A stretch of 64,000 bases of DNA from an uncultured Draconibacterium sp. (GTDB lineage Bacteria > Bacteroidota > Bacteroidia > Bacteroidales > Prolixibacteraceae), in contig NZ_OY781365.1 of NCBI RefSeq assembly GCF_963676815.1, positions 1,398,501 to 1,462,500 on the forward strand, given 5' to 3'. The position numbers were made by a program, and so were the translations under genes. The notes under the pieces were generated by a model that made no database searches, was not told the origin of the DNA, and was given only the letters and a program-made list of their open reading frames with translations. Positions 24,924 to 34,375 of this stretch are shown in pieces. Position 1 is the stretch's first letter; the number at the start of each line of letters is the position of its first letter.

Positions 24924-26159
24924 CTATTCAAATTCTGAACTAAGGATTTTCAGAACCTCATCGATTGTTTCGTCTTCAAGGTCGGTTCTTTTAATCAATT
25001 CAGCACGCGGAATGTTCAATACGTTCTTTGCGGTATCGCAACCGATTCCTTTTAACGCATCAATTACCCAGCTTTCTATTTCATCTGCGAACTCATCCAG
25101 GTTCACATCTTCCTCGTCTTCTTCCATTTCACGATAAACGTCGATCTCGTATCCGGTTAACTGACTGGCCAAACGAATATTCAATCCGCCTTTACCAATT
25201 GCCAGCGAAACCTCTTCCGGTTTCAGATATACTTCGGCTTTTTTATCGTCTTCCAGAATTTTTATCGAATTAATTTTCGCCGGATTCAGTGATCGTTTAA
25301 TGAACAACTGAAGGTTTGACGAATAATTGATTACATCGATGTTTTCGTTACGCAACTCGCGAACGATTCCGTGGATTCTCGATCCTTTCATTCCCACACA
25401 TGCTCCAACCGGATCAATACGCTCGTCGTACGATTCAACCGCAACTTTAGCACGCTCGCCCGGTACCCGAACAATTTTCTTGATGGTGATTAAACCGTCG
25501 AAAATTTCCGGAATTTCCAACTCGAACAAACGCTCGAGGAAAGCCGGTGCTGTGCGCGACAAAATAATTAGCGGGTTGTTATTTCGTAATTCTACTTTGT
25601 ATACTATAGCACGAACGTTATCACCTTTGCGGAAATAATCGGATGGAATCTGTTCCGATTTTGGAAGGATCAATTCATTTCCTTCGTCATCAAGAATCAG
25701 AATTTCTTTTTTCCAAACCTGATAAACCTCACCGGTTACAATGTCGCCAATTTTGTTTTTATACTTTCCGTAGATATGGTCTTTCTCCAGTTCCAGAATT
25801 TTACTGGCCAGGTTCTGACGCAAATTCAAAATGGCACGACGACCAAAATCGGCTAATTTAACCTCGTCGGTAACATCTTCGCCTACTTCGTAATCGTCGT
25901 CAATTTTCAGCGCATCGCTCAAAGTTATTTGCAAATTCGGATCTTCAATCTCGTCGTCTGCAACAACTTCGCGGTTTCGCCAAATCTCAAAGTCGCCCTT
26001 ATCAATATTGATAATCACATCAAAGTTTTCATCAGTACCATACTGACGGATAAGCACACTGCGGAAAACGTCTTCCAGCACGCTCATCATTGTAACCCTG
26101 TCAATGTTTTTTAGCTCCTTAAATTCGGCAAAAGTATCTATCAGGTTAATATTTTCCAT
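24924..26159 (-). CDS. nusA: Transcription termination/antitermination factor NusA
   Basis: Binds RNA polymerase and modulates pausing and termination. N-terminal polymerase-binding domain, an S1 domain (about 130-200), and two KH domains with GMKGSRIHGIVREL and AIGKGGLNIRLASQLTGYEI. It ends with a short acidic region and one helix-hairpin-like segment (about 355-411). 411 aa, lacking the acidic repeats of E. coli NusA, as usual here. It lies between rimP (11 bases) and infB (59 bases). Confidence 0.96.
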   Translation of the reverse strand: MENINLIDTFAEFKELKNIDRVTMMSVLEDVFRSVLIRQYGTDENFDVIINIDKGDFEIWRNREVVADDEIEDPNLQITLSDALKIDDDYEVGEDVTDEVKLADFGRRAILNLRQNLASKILELEKDHIYGKYKNKIGDIVTGEVYQVWKKEILILDDEGNELILPKSEQIPSDYFRKGDNVRAIVYKVELRNNNPLIILSRTAPAFLERLFELEIPEIFDGLITIKKIVRVPGERAKVAVESYDERIDPVGACVGMKGSRIHGIVRELRNENIDVINYSSNLQLFIKRSLNPAKINSIKILEDDKKAEVYLKPEEVSLAIGKGGLNIRLASQLTGYEIDVYREMEEDEEDVNLDEFADEIESWVIDALKGIGCDTAKNVLNIPRAELIKRTDLEDETIDEVLKILSSEFE

Positions 26160-26170
26160 CTTTCATCGCT

Positions 26171-26635
26171 TTATTTAAATGAAATAACCGCTTTCGCACT
26201 TTTTATTTCGTCGTATTTTAAAATATGTTTTTTTACTACCAATTGCTTTTTCTTGTGACCTTCCACTTTTTCACGTTTTTTGGTCTCAAGCACTATGCCA
26301 TCGTCGTTGTTTTCTAAAAGCAAGCCTTCTAATTTCTCATTATCGGCTGTTAAAACCGCTATTTCTTTGCCTGTATATTTTTCGTATTGCTGCCTTACTT
26401 TAAAGCTTTCGGTTAGTCCCGGAGACGAAACCTGCAACGAAAAATCTTCTTCATCCCTGTCGAGATTGTGCTCAACGTTACGACTGACAGCAATACATTG
26501 TTCGATAGTAATACCGTTAAATCCATCAACGTACACATTAATGTCGTTGGCCGAACTTATCGTCACATCAACAATAAACATCTGATCATCAAGACGTTCA
26601 TTTACCAAATCGATTACTTTTTGTTTTGCTATCAT
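26171..26635 (-). CDS. rimP: Ribosome maturation factor RimP
   Basis: Needed for 30S assembly. The start was placed at MIAKQKVIDLVNERL because upstream frame sequence to 26734 overlaps the promoter. Family features: an N-terminal alpha/beta domain with INVYVDGFNGITIEQC, DFSLQVSSPGL near residues 75-85, and a C-terminal SH3-like half with YTGKEIAVLT. 154 aa. First gene of the classic rimP-nusA-infB operon. Confidence 0.94.
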   Translation of the reverse strand: MIAKQKVIDLVNERLDDQMFIVDVTISSANDINVYVDGFNGITIEQCIAVSRNVEHNLDRDEEDFSLQVSSPGLTESFKVRQQYEKYTGKEIAVLTADNEKLEGLLLENNDDGIVLETKKREKVEGHKKKQLVVKKHILKYDEIKSAKAVISFK

Positions 26636-26703
26636 TTCTCTATATGCAACAAAATAGGGAACCAACGGTCCCCTAAAAACTTCGCTTTTTAGAAAATTCT
26701 CGG

Positions 26704-26735
26704 CAAAAATAGTAATATTATCCAAGATTAACAAA
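26704..26735 (-). promoter_or_regulatory. Promoter of rimP-nusA-infB
   Basis: Minus strand: -33 TTTG, 20 bases, -7 TATTTTTG. Perfect fit to the Bacteroidota consensus; about 65 bases to the RimP ATG. Confidence 0.8.
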
Positions 26736-26945
26736 TATGCGCAATCACATAAAATGCTGATTTTAAACTAAAAAATCATTAACCGCATTCTGTGCATAAC
26801 AAATTTATTTTTAGCTGCCTTTGCATTTTATTTCCTAAAAAAAACATTGTCATTTGTATTTATACCAAAAATGCGTGGTTTATTTAATCATTAATGTGGT
26901 ATTACAGAAAGTTTTGTAGTTTTAAACGAATCGAAAAACAGCCTT

Positions 26946-28202
26946 GTGCAACAACTTCAGCTCAATAAAAAGAAAATAATAAACGACCCCGTTTTCGGAT
27001 TTATCAACCTTCAGTCGGACATTATATTCGACCTGCTGGAACATCCAATTTTTCAGCGACTTCGTCACATCAAACAGTTAGGTTTATCGTACCTTGTTTT
27101 TCCGGGCGCTAATCACACTCGTTTCGAGCACGCTATCGGCACGGTGCATTTAATGCGGCAGGCCATTTCGGTGCTTCAGATTAAAGGGCACGAAATTACC
27201 GACGAAGAAGCCGAGGCTGTAACAATTGCTATTTTGTTACACGACATTGGCCACGCTCCTTTTTCGCATGTATTGGAAAATACCCTGGTTAATATTTCGC
27301 ACGAAGAGATTTCATTAATGCTGATGCAAGAGCTGAACCGCCAGTTTAGCGGCAAATTGGATTTGGCGATCAAAGTTTTTACTAATAATTACAAAAAGCA
27401 TTTTCTGCACCAGCTGGTAGCCAGCCAATTGGATATGGACCGACTGGATTACCTTAGCCGCGACAGCTTTTTTACAGGCGTGGTTGAAGGAACCGTTGGC
27501 ATCGACAGGATTATAAAAATGCTAAATGTACACAACGATCAATTGGTGGTTGATGTAAAAGGCATTTATTCCATCGAGAAATTCCTCATCTCGCGACGGC
27601 TGATGTACTGGCAGGTTTACCTGCACAAAACAGTTGTTGCCGCCGAATTCCTTCTAATAAATGTATTAAAACGTGCAAAAGAGCTGATTAAAAACAACGA
27701 AGAGTTATTTACTACTCCAACGCTAAAAATATTTTTGACTAACAATTTTACTGCAGAAGATTTTCACAATAACATTTTGGTTAACAACAAAAACGTATTG
27801 CAGTGGTACACATTGCTCGACGACAACGACATTTTAATCTCGATAAAAGAGTGGCAAAATCATTCGGACCCGGTTTTATCCGAAATGGCGAAAAGTATCA
27901 CAAACCGAAAGTTACCACGCACAAAATTTAGAGAAAAACCCATTTCGGCAACAAAGGAACAGAAGTATTTAAAGAAGATTGAACAGCACGTAATCTCAGA
28001 TCCCCAACTGGCAAAATACTTCCTGATGACAGGTGTTATAACCAACAATGCCTACAATAAACATTACGAAAACATATCGGTATTATATAAGGATGGAACC
28101 GTAAAAGAAATCAACGACGCATCCGATATAAACCTGTCTGCACTATCGAAAACAGTGAAGAAGTATTTTGTGTGTTATCCTAAAGAATTGGACATTTACT
28201 AG
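26946..28202 (+). CDS. HD-domain phosphohydrolase, dGTPase/YdhJ-like
   Basis: Metal-dependent phosphohydrolase of the HD superfamily. HTRFEHAIGTVHLM (about 58-71), LLHDIGHAPFSH (about 97-108) and QLDMDRLDYLSRDS (about 159-172) supply the H...HD...D metal ligands, as in deoxynucleotide triphosphohydrolases and SAMHD1 relatives. 418 aa. The start is a GTG; no better ATG lies upstream. The natural substrate is uncertain, with dNTPs most likely from the family. It runs directly into the lpxD promoter. Confidence 0.88.
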   Translation: MQQLQLNKKKIINDPVFGFINLQSDIIFDLLEHPIFQRLRHIKQLGLSYLVFPGANHTRFEHAIGTVHLMRQAISVLQIKGHEITDEEAEAVTIAILLHDIGHAPFSHVLENTLVNISHEEISLMLMQELNRQFSGKLDLAIKVFTNNYKKHFLHQLVASQLDMDRLDYLSRDSFFTGVVEGTVGIDRIIKMLNVHNDQLVVDVKGIYSIEKFLISRRLMYWQVYLHKTVVAAEFLLINVLKRAKELIKNNEELFTTPTLKIFLTNNFTAEDFHNNILVNNKNVLQWYTLLDDNDILISIKEWQNHSDPVLSEMAKSITNRKLPRTKFREKPISATKEQKYLKKIEQHVISDPQLAKYFLMTGVITNNAYNKHYENISVLYKDGTVKEINDASDINLSALSKTVKKYFVCYPKELDIY

Positions 28203-28218
28203 TTAAAACCTATATTTG
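28188..28218 (+). promoter_or_regulatory. Promoter of lpxD-lpxC/fabZ-lpxA
   Basis: TTG, 20 bases, -7 TATATTTG; the upstream box overlaps the last codons of the HD gene. 21 bases to the lpxD ATG. Confidence 0.6.
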
Positions 28219-28238
28219 CATCGCCAAAAAAACAGATA

Positions 28239-29276
28239 ATGGATTTTAAAGCTACAGATATCGCCTCTTTTTTGAATGGAGAAATCGTGGGTGATGATGA
28301 TGCAAAAGTATCAAGTGTTTCGAAGATAGAAGACGGAAAACCAGGAACTTTGGCTTTCCTTGCCAATCCAAAATACGAGCATTACATTTATACAACCAAG
28401 GCCTCGGTGGTGTTGGTTAATAAAAGTTTTTCTCCAAAGGGAAATATCGAAGCTACATTAATAAAGGTCGACGATGCCTATCAGGCATTTGCCTCGTTGC
28501 TCGACTTGTATGTACAGGCCAAAGCCGGTATGAAACAAGGAATTGAGCAACCCTGCTACATTGCCGATAGTGCAACGCATGGCGAAGACGGCTATATTGG
28601 GGCTTTCGCATATATTGGCAACAATGCCAAAATAGGGAATAACGTAAAAATATATCCGCAGGTACATGTTGGCGACAATGTAAAAATTGGCGACGATTGT
28701 ATCATCTATCCGGGAGCAAAAATTTACGATGACTGTGTTATCGGAAGCCGCTGTATCATTCACTCCGGAGCAGTAATTGGCTCTGATGGTTTTGGTTTTG
28801 CTCCACAGGAAGACGGAACGTATAAAAAGATTCATCAAATAGGAAACGCTGTATTAGAAGACGATGTAGAAATTGGCGCAAACACAACTGTTGATTGCGG
28901 AACAATGGAATCTACTATCATCAGAAAAGGCGTAAAACTTGATAACCTCATTCAGATTGCACACAATGTTGAAGTTGGCGACAACACCGTAATGGCGGCA
29001 CAAACCGGCATTTCGGGCTCAACCAAAGTAGGTAAAAACTGTATGTTTGGCGGCCAGGTTGGACTTGGCGGGCACATTACTATTGGCGACAAAGTTACTT
29101 TGGGAGCTCAATCGGGCGTTGTTTCAAACCTTAAAAGCAACCAAACACTTCTTGGATCTCCGGCAATCGACATTAAAACGGCCATGCGCGCCTATGTTCT
29201 TTTAAAAGACCTTCCTGAAATTCGCAGGGACGTGCTCCAACTGAAGAAATCAATCAATACAGACAAAAAAAATTAA
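28239..29276 (+). CDS. lpxD: UDP-3-O-(3-hydroxyacyl)glucosamine N-acyltransferase LpxD
   Basis: Third step of lipid A synthesis: adds a hydroxyacyl chain to the 2-amino group. N-terminal uridine-binding domain (about 1-100) followed by left-handed beta-helix hexapeptide repeats (I/V-G-x-N-V-x-I pattern from about 125 on). The conserved GSDGFGFAP loop is at about 180-188, and LIQIAHNVEVGDNT contains the catalytic His (near 246). 345 aa, normal. Confidence 0.97.
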   Translation: MDFKATDIASFLNGEIVGDDDAKVSSVSKIEDGKPGTLAFLANPKYEHYIYTTKASVVLVNKSFSPKGNIEATLIKVDDAYQAFASLLDLYVQAKAGMKQGIEQPCYIADSATHGEDGYIGAFAYIGNNAKIGNNVKIYPQVHVGDNVKIGDDCIIYPGAKIYDDCVIGSRCIIHSGAVIGSDGFGFAPQEDGTYKKIHQIGNAVLEDDVEIGANTTVDCGTMESTIIRKGVKLDNLIQIAHNVEVGDNTVMAAQTGISGSTKVGKNCMFGGQVGLGGHITIGDKVTLGAQSGVVSNLKSNQTLLGSPAIDIKTAMRAYVLLKDLPEIRRDVLQLKKSINTDKKN

Positions 29277-29294
29277 GAAATATTTCACTTTCCA

Positions 29295-30674
29295 ATGGTT
29301 GTAAAACAAAAGACGTTAAAGAACTCATTTAAAATTGAGGGGAAAGGATTACACACCGGTGTTAATGTAACTATGAATTTTTTGCCGGCACCGGAAAATC
29401 ATGGTTTTAAATTTAAACGTGTCGACCTGGAAAACCAGCCAATTATTGATGCTGATGTTGACCTTGTTATCGACACATCACGTGGTACACTTCTTGAAAA
29501 AGATGGTGCGCGCATAGGAACTATCGAGCATGCACTTGCCGCACTTATTGGGATGGATCTCGATAATGTGCTGGTTGAAGTAAATAACGAAGAAGCACCG
29601 ATTATTGATGGTAGCTCGAAATATTTTGTTGAAGCTATTGAAAAGGCAGGAATTGTTGAACAGGAAGCAGAGCGCGACTATTTTGAGATAAATGAAAAAA
29701 TCGAAATGTTCGACGATAAGTCAGGCTCACACATTATTGCGTTGCCCGACAACGATTACAGTTTAAATGTAATGATTTCGTTTCCGTCGGCAGTGCTGAA
29801 CAATCAATATGCTACACTCGAGTCAATCAAAGATTTCAAAACCGAAATTGCCGAGTGCAGAACATTTGTTTTTCTTCGCGAAATAGAATTTTTGCTGAGC
29901 CATAACCTGATTAAAGGTGGCGACCTGAATAATGCAATTGTAATTATAGATAAAGAAATTAGCCAGGAAGAATTAGACCGCTTGGCCGATCTTACCAATC
30001 ATCCGCGTGTTGAAGTTAAACCACAAGGTATTTTAAATAACCTCGATCTGCATTTCGACAACGAATGTGCCCGCCATAAACTATTGGATGTAATTGGCGA
30101 CCTGGCACTGCTTGGCAAACGTATTAAAGGACGAATTATAGCCTCGAAACCGGGACACGGTCCAAACACCATGTTTGCCGCAGCTCTAAAAAAACAATTA
30201 CGAAAAGAAGCAGAAGCTGCTCCAAAATGCAACCCGAATGACGAACCACTAATGGACGTTAACCGGATAAGAGAACTGCTTCCGCACCGTTATCCGTTTT
30301 TAATGGTTGACAAAGTAGTTTGTATTCAGGAAGACGAAATAATTGGCGTTAAAAACGTTACAGTTAACGAACCGTTTTTTCAAGGACATTTCCCCGACGA
30401 ACCGGTTATGCCTGGAGTACTGCTGGTTGAAGCAATGGCACAGTGCGGTGGTTTGCTTGTATTGAACAGCCAGGAAGGGCAATTCTCAACCTATTTTATT
30501 CGAATTGACAATGTTAAATTCAGAAAGAAAGTTGTTCCGGGCGACACCCTGATTTTCAAATTAAAATTAACTTCGCCGATTAGAAGAGGAATTGCCAACA
30601 TGAAAGGAACAACTTATGTTGGAGATAAAATTGTTGCCGAAGGTGAGTTTATGGCACAGATTGTAAAAAAGTAG
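29295..30674 (+). CDS. lpxC/fabZ: Bifunctional LpxC deacetylase / FabZ dehydratase
   Basis: Fusion of UDP-3-O-acyl-GlcNAc deacetylase (lipid A, committed step) and 3-hydroxyacyl-ACP dehydratase (fatty-acid elongation). The LpxC part (about 1-305) has IEHALAAL, HKLLDVIGDLALLG and KPGHGPN, which carry the zinc and catalytic residues. The FabZ part (about 315-459) has LLPHRYPFLMVDKV and GHFPDEPVMPGVL, with the Glu in VEAMAQ. 459 aa; this fusion is a hallmark of Bacteroidota. It links the enzymes that compete for 3-hydroxyacyl-ACP. It sits between lpxD (18 bases) and lpxA (27 bases). Confidence 0.98.
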   Translation: MVVKQKTLKNSFKIEGKGLHTGVNVTMNFLPAPENHGFKFKRVDLENQPIIDADVDLVIDTSRGTLLEKDGARIGTIEHALAALIGMDLDNVLVEVNNEEAPIIDGSSKYFVEAIEKAGIVEQEAERDYFEINEKIEMFDDKSGSHIIALPDNDYSLNVMISFPSAVLNNQYATLESIKDFKTEIAECRTFVFLREIEFLLSHNLIKGGDLNNAIVIIDKEISQEELDRLADLTNHPRVEVKPQGILNNLDLHFDNECARHKLLDVIGDLALLGKRIKGRIIASKPGHGPNTMFAAALKKQLRKEAEAAPKCNPNDEPLMDVNRIRELLPHRYPFLMVDKVVCIQEDEIIGVKNVTVNEPFFQGHFPDEPVMPGVLLVEAMAQCGGLLVLNSQEGQFSTYFIRIDNVKFRKKVVPGDTLIFKLKLTSPIRRGIANMKGTTYVGDKIVAEGEFMAQIVKK

Positions 30675-30701
30675 ATTATAAAAGACAGTAAAAAGTATAA
30701 A

Positions 30702-31484
30702 ATGAAACAACCATTAGCTTATGTCCATCCCGATGCAAAAGTTGCTGATAATGTAGTTATCGAGCCTTTTGTTTCAATTGATCATGATGTTGTAATCGGT
30801 GAAGGGACAAGAATTGGTTCAAGCGTAACTATTTTACCCGGAACAAGAATCGGTAAAAATTGTAATATTTTTCCGGGTGCTGTAATCGGAGCTGTTCCGC
30901 AAGACCTAAAATTCCAGGGAGAACATTCAACCGTTGAAATTGGTGATAACAATACCATTCGCGAATTTGTAACCATCAACAGAGGAACGGCAGCCAAAGG
31001 CAGAACTGTAATTGGTAATAACAACCTGTTAATGGCCTACGTACACGTTGCGCACGATTGTAAAGTTGGGAACAACATTATTTTGGTAAATAATGTACAG
31101 CTAGCCGGCGAAGTTCAGGTTGACGACTGGGCTATCCTTGGTGGTATGTCTGCCGTTCACCAGTTTGTAAGAATTGGATCGCATGTTATGATTTCGGGTG
31201 GATCACTGGTTCGTAAAGACGTTCCTCCCTTTATTAAAGCGGGCCGCGAACCACTTTCATACGTTGGAATCAACTCAATTGGGTTACGTCGCCGTCAGTA
31301 CAACAACGATAAAATTCGCGAAGTACAGGACATTTACCGTTACATCTACCAAAAAGGATTGAATACTGCGCAGGCTGTTGAAATTATTGAAGCAGAAATG
31401 CCGGCAACTCCTGAACGCGACGAAGTTTTACTTTTTGTAAAAGACTCAAAACGTGGTATTATCCGTGGTTATTTCCCGGATTAA
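30702..31484 (+). CDS. lpxA: UDP-N-acetylglucosamine O-acyltransferase LpxA
   Basis: First step of lipid A synthesis. Left-handed beta-helix of hexapeptide repeats from residue 1 to about 185. AYVHVAHDCKVGNN carries the catalytic His (about 120), and GLRRRQYNNDKIREV begins the helical C-terminal domain. 260 aa, standard. Last gene of the lpx operon, followed by a strong terminator. Confidence 0.97.
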   Translation: MKQPLAYVHPDAKVADNVVIEPFVSIDHDVVIGEGTRIGSSVTILPGTRIGKNCNIFPGAVIGAVPQDLKFQGEHSTVEIGDNNTIREFVTINRGTAAKGRTVIGNNNLLMAYVHVAHDCKVGNNIILVNNVQLAGEVQVDDWAILGGMSAVHQFVRIGSHVMISGGSLVRKDVPPFIKAGREPLSYVGINSIGLRRRQYNNDKIREVQDIYRYIYQKGLNTAQAVEIIEAEMPATPERDEVLLFVKDSKRGIIRGYFPD

Positions 31485-31506
31485 TTACCATTAAAAAATA
31501 TAACAC

Positions 31507-31543
31507 AAAAAAATGCCACCGGTTTTCCGATGGCATTTTTTTA
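31507..31543. terminator. Bidirectional terminator lpxA / thiL
   Basis: AAATGCCACCGG-tttt-CCGATGGCATTT with A-run on one side and T-run on the other; serves both convergent genes. Confidence 0.92.
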
Positions 31544-31559
31544 TTATCACTGATTGGTG

Positions 31560-32597
31560 TTATTGCCCGTGATTCCAGCCCTGCGCTTCCAACGGAATTG
31601 ACGAACCTCCGGTTGTCACAAGGTTTATTCCCTCGCCCGGCTCAGTCATATGACCGATTATGGTAAAATCAGGATCATTCTTAATTTTCTCGTAATCATC
31701 AAGCGGCAGAGTAAATAATAACTCATAATCTTCGCCACCATTCAAGGCTGCCACAATAGGATTAATACTTAGTTCCTCGGCCATTTGCTTAGTCTGGTAG
31801 TCCATTGGTATTTTGTCCTCAAACAAACTACATCCAACGCCCGAATTCTTGCACAAATGCATAATCTCCGACGACAAACCATCCGAAATATCAATCATCG
31901 AAGTAGGTTTTATTCCCAGTCGTTTAAATGCCGCAATAATATCTCCTCTTGCTTCCGGTTTTAACTGACGCTCCAGAATATAATCGTAACCACCAAGCTT
32001 TGGCTGCATGTTCTCGTTTACCTTAAAAACTTCATTTTCGCGTTCAAGCAGCTGAAGCCCCATGTAGGCACCACCCAAATCGCCCGACACACATAAAATA
32101 TCGTTTGGCTGTGCACCACTACGCATCACAAAGTCGTCCTTTTCAACCTCTCCAACAGCGGTAATACTCAATGTTAATCCGGTTAACGAACTGGTTGTAT
32201 CACCACCCACCAAATCAACATTGTACTGTTCGCAAGCCAGGTGAATTCCTTCGTACAAATCCTCTAAAGCTTCTACAGAAAATTTTCCTGAAACTGCCAT
32301 GCTTACAATTAGCTGTTTGGGTATGGCATTCATGGCAAAAATATCTGACAGATTCACCACTACTGCCTTATAACCCAGGTGTTTCAGCGGAACATACATC
32401 AGGTTAAAATGTATACCTTCGGTTAACAGATCCGATGTCACAACAACTTGTTTTTCCTTAAAATCAAGAACTGCTGCATCATCACCAACTCCTTTAACCG
32501 TGCTCTCGTTTTTTATATTTATCGCTTTCGTTAATCGGTCGATCAAACCAAACTCTCCCAGCTCTGAAATATTCGTTTGTTTTCTTTCTTTATCCAT
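31560..32597 (-). CDS. thiL: Thiamine-monophosphate kinase ThiL
   Basis: Phosphorylates thiamine monophosphate to the active diphosphate. PurM-like fold with GVGDDAAVL (about 40-48), VVNLSDIFAMNA and LVGGDTT for magnesium and nucleotide binding, MIDISDGLSSE, and GGEDYELLFTL near the C-terminus. 345 aa, normal. It diverges from the suf cluster. Note thiN (thiamine pyrophosphokinase) 7 kb away, a parallel route to the same cofactor. Confidence 0.96.
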   Translation of the reverse strand: MDKERKQTNISELGEFGLIDRLTKAINIKNESTVKGVGDDAAVLDFKEKQVVVTSDLLTEGIHFNLMYVPLKHLGYKAVVVNLSDIFAMNAIPKQLIVSMAVSGKFSVEALEDLYEGIHLACEQYNVDLVGGDTTSSLTGLTLSITAVGEVEKDDFVMRSGAQPNDILCVSGDLGGAYMGLQLLERENEVFKVNENMQPKLGGYDYILERQLKPEARGDIIAAFKRLGIKPTSMIDISDGLSSEIMHLCKNSGVGCSLFEDKIPMDYQTKQMAEELSINPIVAALNGGEDYELLFTLPLDDYEKIKNDPDFTIIGHMTEPGEGINLVTTGGSSIPLEAQGWNHGQ

Positions 32598-32643
32598 TGT
32601 TAATAAGAGACAAATAGGTATGTTTTTATATGCTTTTCACCCG

Positions 32644-32651
32644 CAAAAGTA
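32644..32651 (-). promoter_or_regulatory. -7 promoter box for thiL
   Basis: Minus strand TACTTTTG, 46 bases upstream of the thiL ATG. Only 12 bases separate it from the suf -7 box on the other strand, so the two promoters must overlap. Confidence 0.55.
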
Positions 32652-32663
32652 CCTATAGTTTTA

Positions 32664-32671
32664 TATCTTTG
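32664..32671 (+). promoter_or_regulatory. -7 promoter box for the suf operon
   Basis: TATCTTTG, plus strand, 195 bases upstream of sufB. Implies a leader of about 190 nt with no recognisable riboswitch or gene. Confidence 0.5.
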
Positions 32672-32866
32672 CAATTTATACGTGAACAGGAACAAAAAAG
32701 CGTTGTTATTTAATCGAAATTGCTGTTATTTATGGTATTAAGCTTCGGAAATTGATTGGGTAGAAATGCCAGCCGAAAGATTACCGCACCAAAAATGAGA
32801 TGAATAGCAAGCTTTAATAGAGACGCAAATTTTTAATCATTCAAGAGAGAGAAAGAGAGTCAGAAA

Positions 32867-34312
32867 ATGGAAGAACAAGATAAAATATTGAATGACGTAA
32901 CGCAAGGCGAATACAAATACGGTTTTGTTACCAATATTGAAACTGATATTATTGACAAAGGCCTTAATGAAGACGTGATTCGTTTGATATCTGCCAAAAA
33001 GGAAGAACCGGAATTCATGTTGAATTTCAGGTTGGAAGCTTACCGGAAATGGCTAAAAATGAAAATGCCGAACTGGGCCTATTTAAAAGTTCCGCCCATC
33101 GATTTTCAGGAAATAAGTTATTACGCGGCCCCGAAAAAAGGCCCTAAATATGAGAGTCTGGACGAGGTTGATCCGGAATTACTGGACACCTTTAACAAAC
33201 TGGGTATTCCGCTTGAAGAGCAGAAACAACTGGCAGGAGTTGCAGTTGATGCCGTAATCGACTCGGTTTCGGTAAAAACAACTTTTAAAGAAACCTTAGC
33301 AGAAAAAGGAATTATATTCTGTTCGTTCTCGGAAGCAGTGAAAGACCATCCTGACCTGGTAAAAAAATACCTGGGACAAGCGGTACCAGTTGGCGACAAC
33401 TACTTTGCCGCACTGAACTCAGCCGTATTTAGCGATGGATCGTTCTGTTACATTCCAAAAGGTGTTCGTTGCCCAATGGAATTATCAACTTATTTCAGGA
33501 TAAACGCAGCCAACACGGGGCAGTTTGAGCGCACACTTATTGTGGCCGACGACGATAGTTATGTGAGTTACCTCGAAGGCTGTACCGCACCAATGCGCGA
33601 CGAAAATCAGTTGCACGCAGCAGTTGTTGAGATTATCACACTCGATCGTGCTGAAGTAAAATATTCAACCGTACAAAACTGGTATCCGGGCGATAAAAAC
33701 GGAAAAGGCGGTATCTACAACTTCGTTACAAAACGTGGTGTTTGCCGTGGCGAATCGTCAAAAATTAGCTGGACACAGGTTGAAACCGGTTCGGCAATTA
33801 CCTGGAAATACCCAAGTTGCATTTTGATGGGCGATAATTCGGTTGGCGAGTTTAACTCGGTTGCGGTAACTAACAATCATCAGCAGGCCGATACCGGATC
33901 GAAGATGATCCACATCGGGCGCAACACCAAATCAACTATTATATCAAAAGGTATTTCGGCCGGTAAAAGTGAAAACTCGTACCGAGGTTTGGTAAAAGTA
34001 ATGCCAAAAGCGAAGAACTCCAGAAACTTCTCGCAGTGCGATTCACTGTTGTTGAACGATACTTGTGGTGCACACACTTTCCCCTACATTGAGGTTGGAA
34101 ATAAATCGTCGATTGTGGAGCACGAGGCAACAACATCGAAAATTGGCGAAGACCAGATTTTTTACTGCAACCAGCGTGGAATCGACACAGAAACTGCAAT
34201 TGGAATGATTGTTAACGGTTATGCCAAAGAAGTGCTGAATAAACTCCCGATGGAATTTGCCGTTGAAGCACAAAAGCTGCTTCAAATCAGTCTTGAAGGT
34301 AGTGTAGGATAA
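32867..34312 (+). CDS. sufB: Fe-S cluster assembly scaffold protein SufB
   Basis: Core of the SufBCD scaffold that builds Fe-S clusters. The beta-helix core contains the SufB signature blocks EGCTAPMRDENQLHAAVVE (with the cluster-related Cys), NWYPGDKNGKGGIYNFVTKRG and the SQCDSLLLND segment. 481 aa, typical. Preceded by a GAGAGAGAAAGAGAG purine tract that can serve as ribosome-binding site. Leads sufB-C-D-S. Confidence 0.98.
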   Translation: MEEQDKILNDVTQGEYKYGFVTNIETDIIDKGLNEDVIRLISAKKEEPEFMLNFRLEAYRKWLKMKMPNWAYLKVPPIDFQEISYYAAPKKGPKYESLDEVDPELLDTFNKLGIPLEEQKQLAGVAVDAVIDSVSVKTTFKETLAEKGIIFCSFSEAVKDHPDLVKKYLGQAVPVGDNYFAALNSAVFSDGSFCYIPKGVRCPMELSTYFRINAANTGQFERTLIVADDDSYVSYLEGCTAPMRDENQLHAAVVEIITLDRAEVKYSTVQNWYPGDKNGKGGIYNFVTKRGVCRGESSKISWTQVETGSAITWKYPSCILMGDNSVGEFNSVAVTNNHQQADTGSKMIHIGRNTKSTIISKGISAGKSENSYRGLVKVMPKAKNSRNFSQCDSLLLNDTCGAHTFPYIEVGNKSSIVEHEATTSKIGEDQIFYCNQRGIDTETAIGMIVNGYAKEVLNKLPMEFAVEAQKLLQISLEGSVG

Positions 34313-34375
34313 ACAAATTTTAAATAACTCAGGGCAAGAGTTCAAGCTCTTTCCCGCAACAGTATACAAGTAAAG

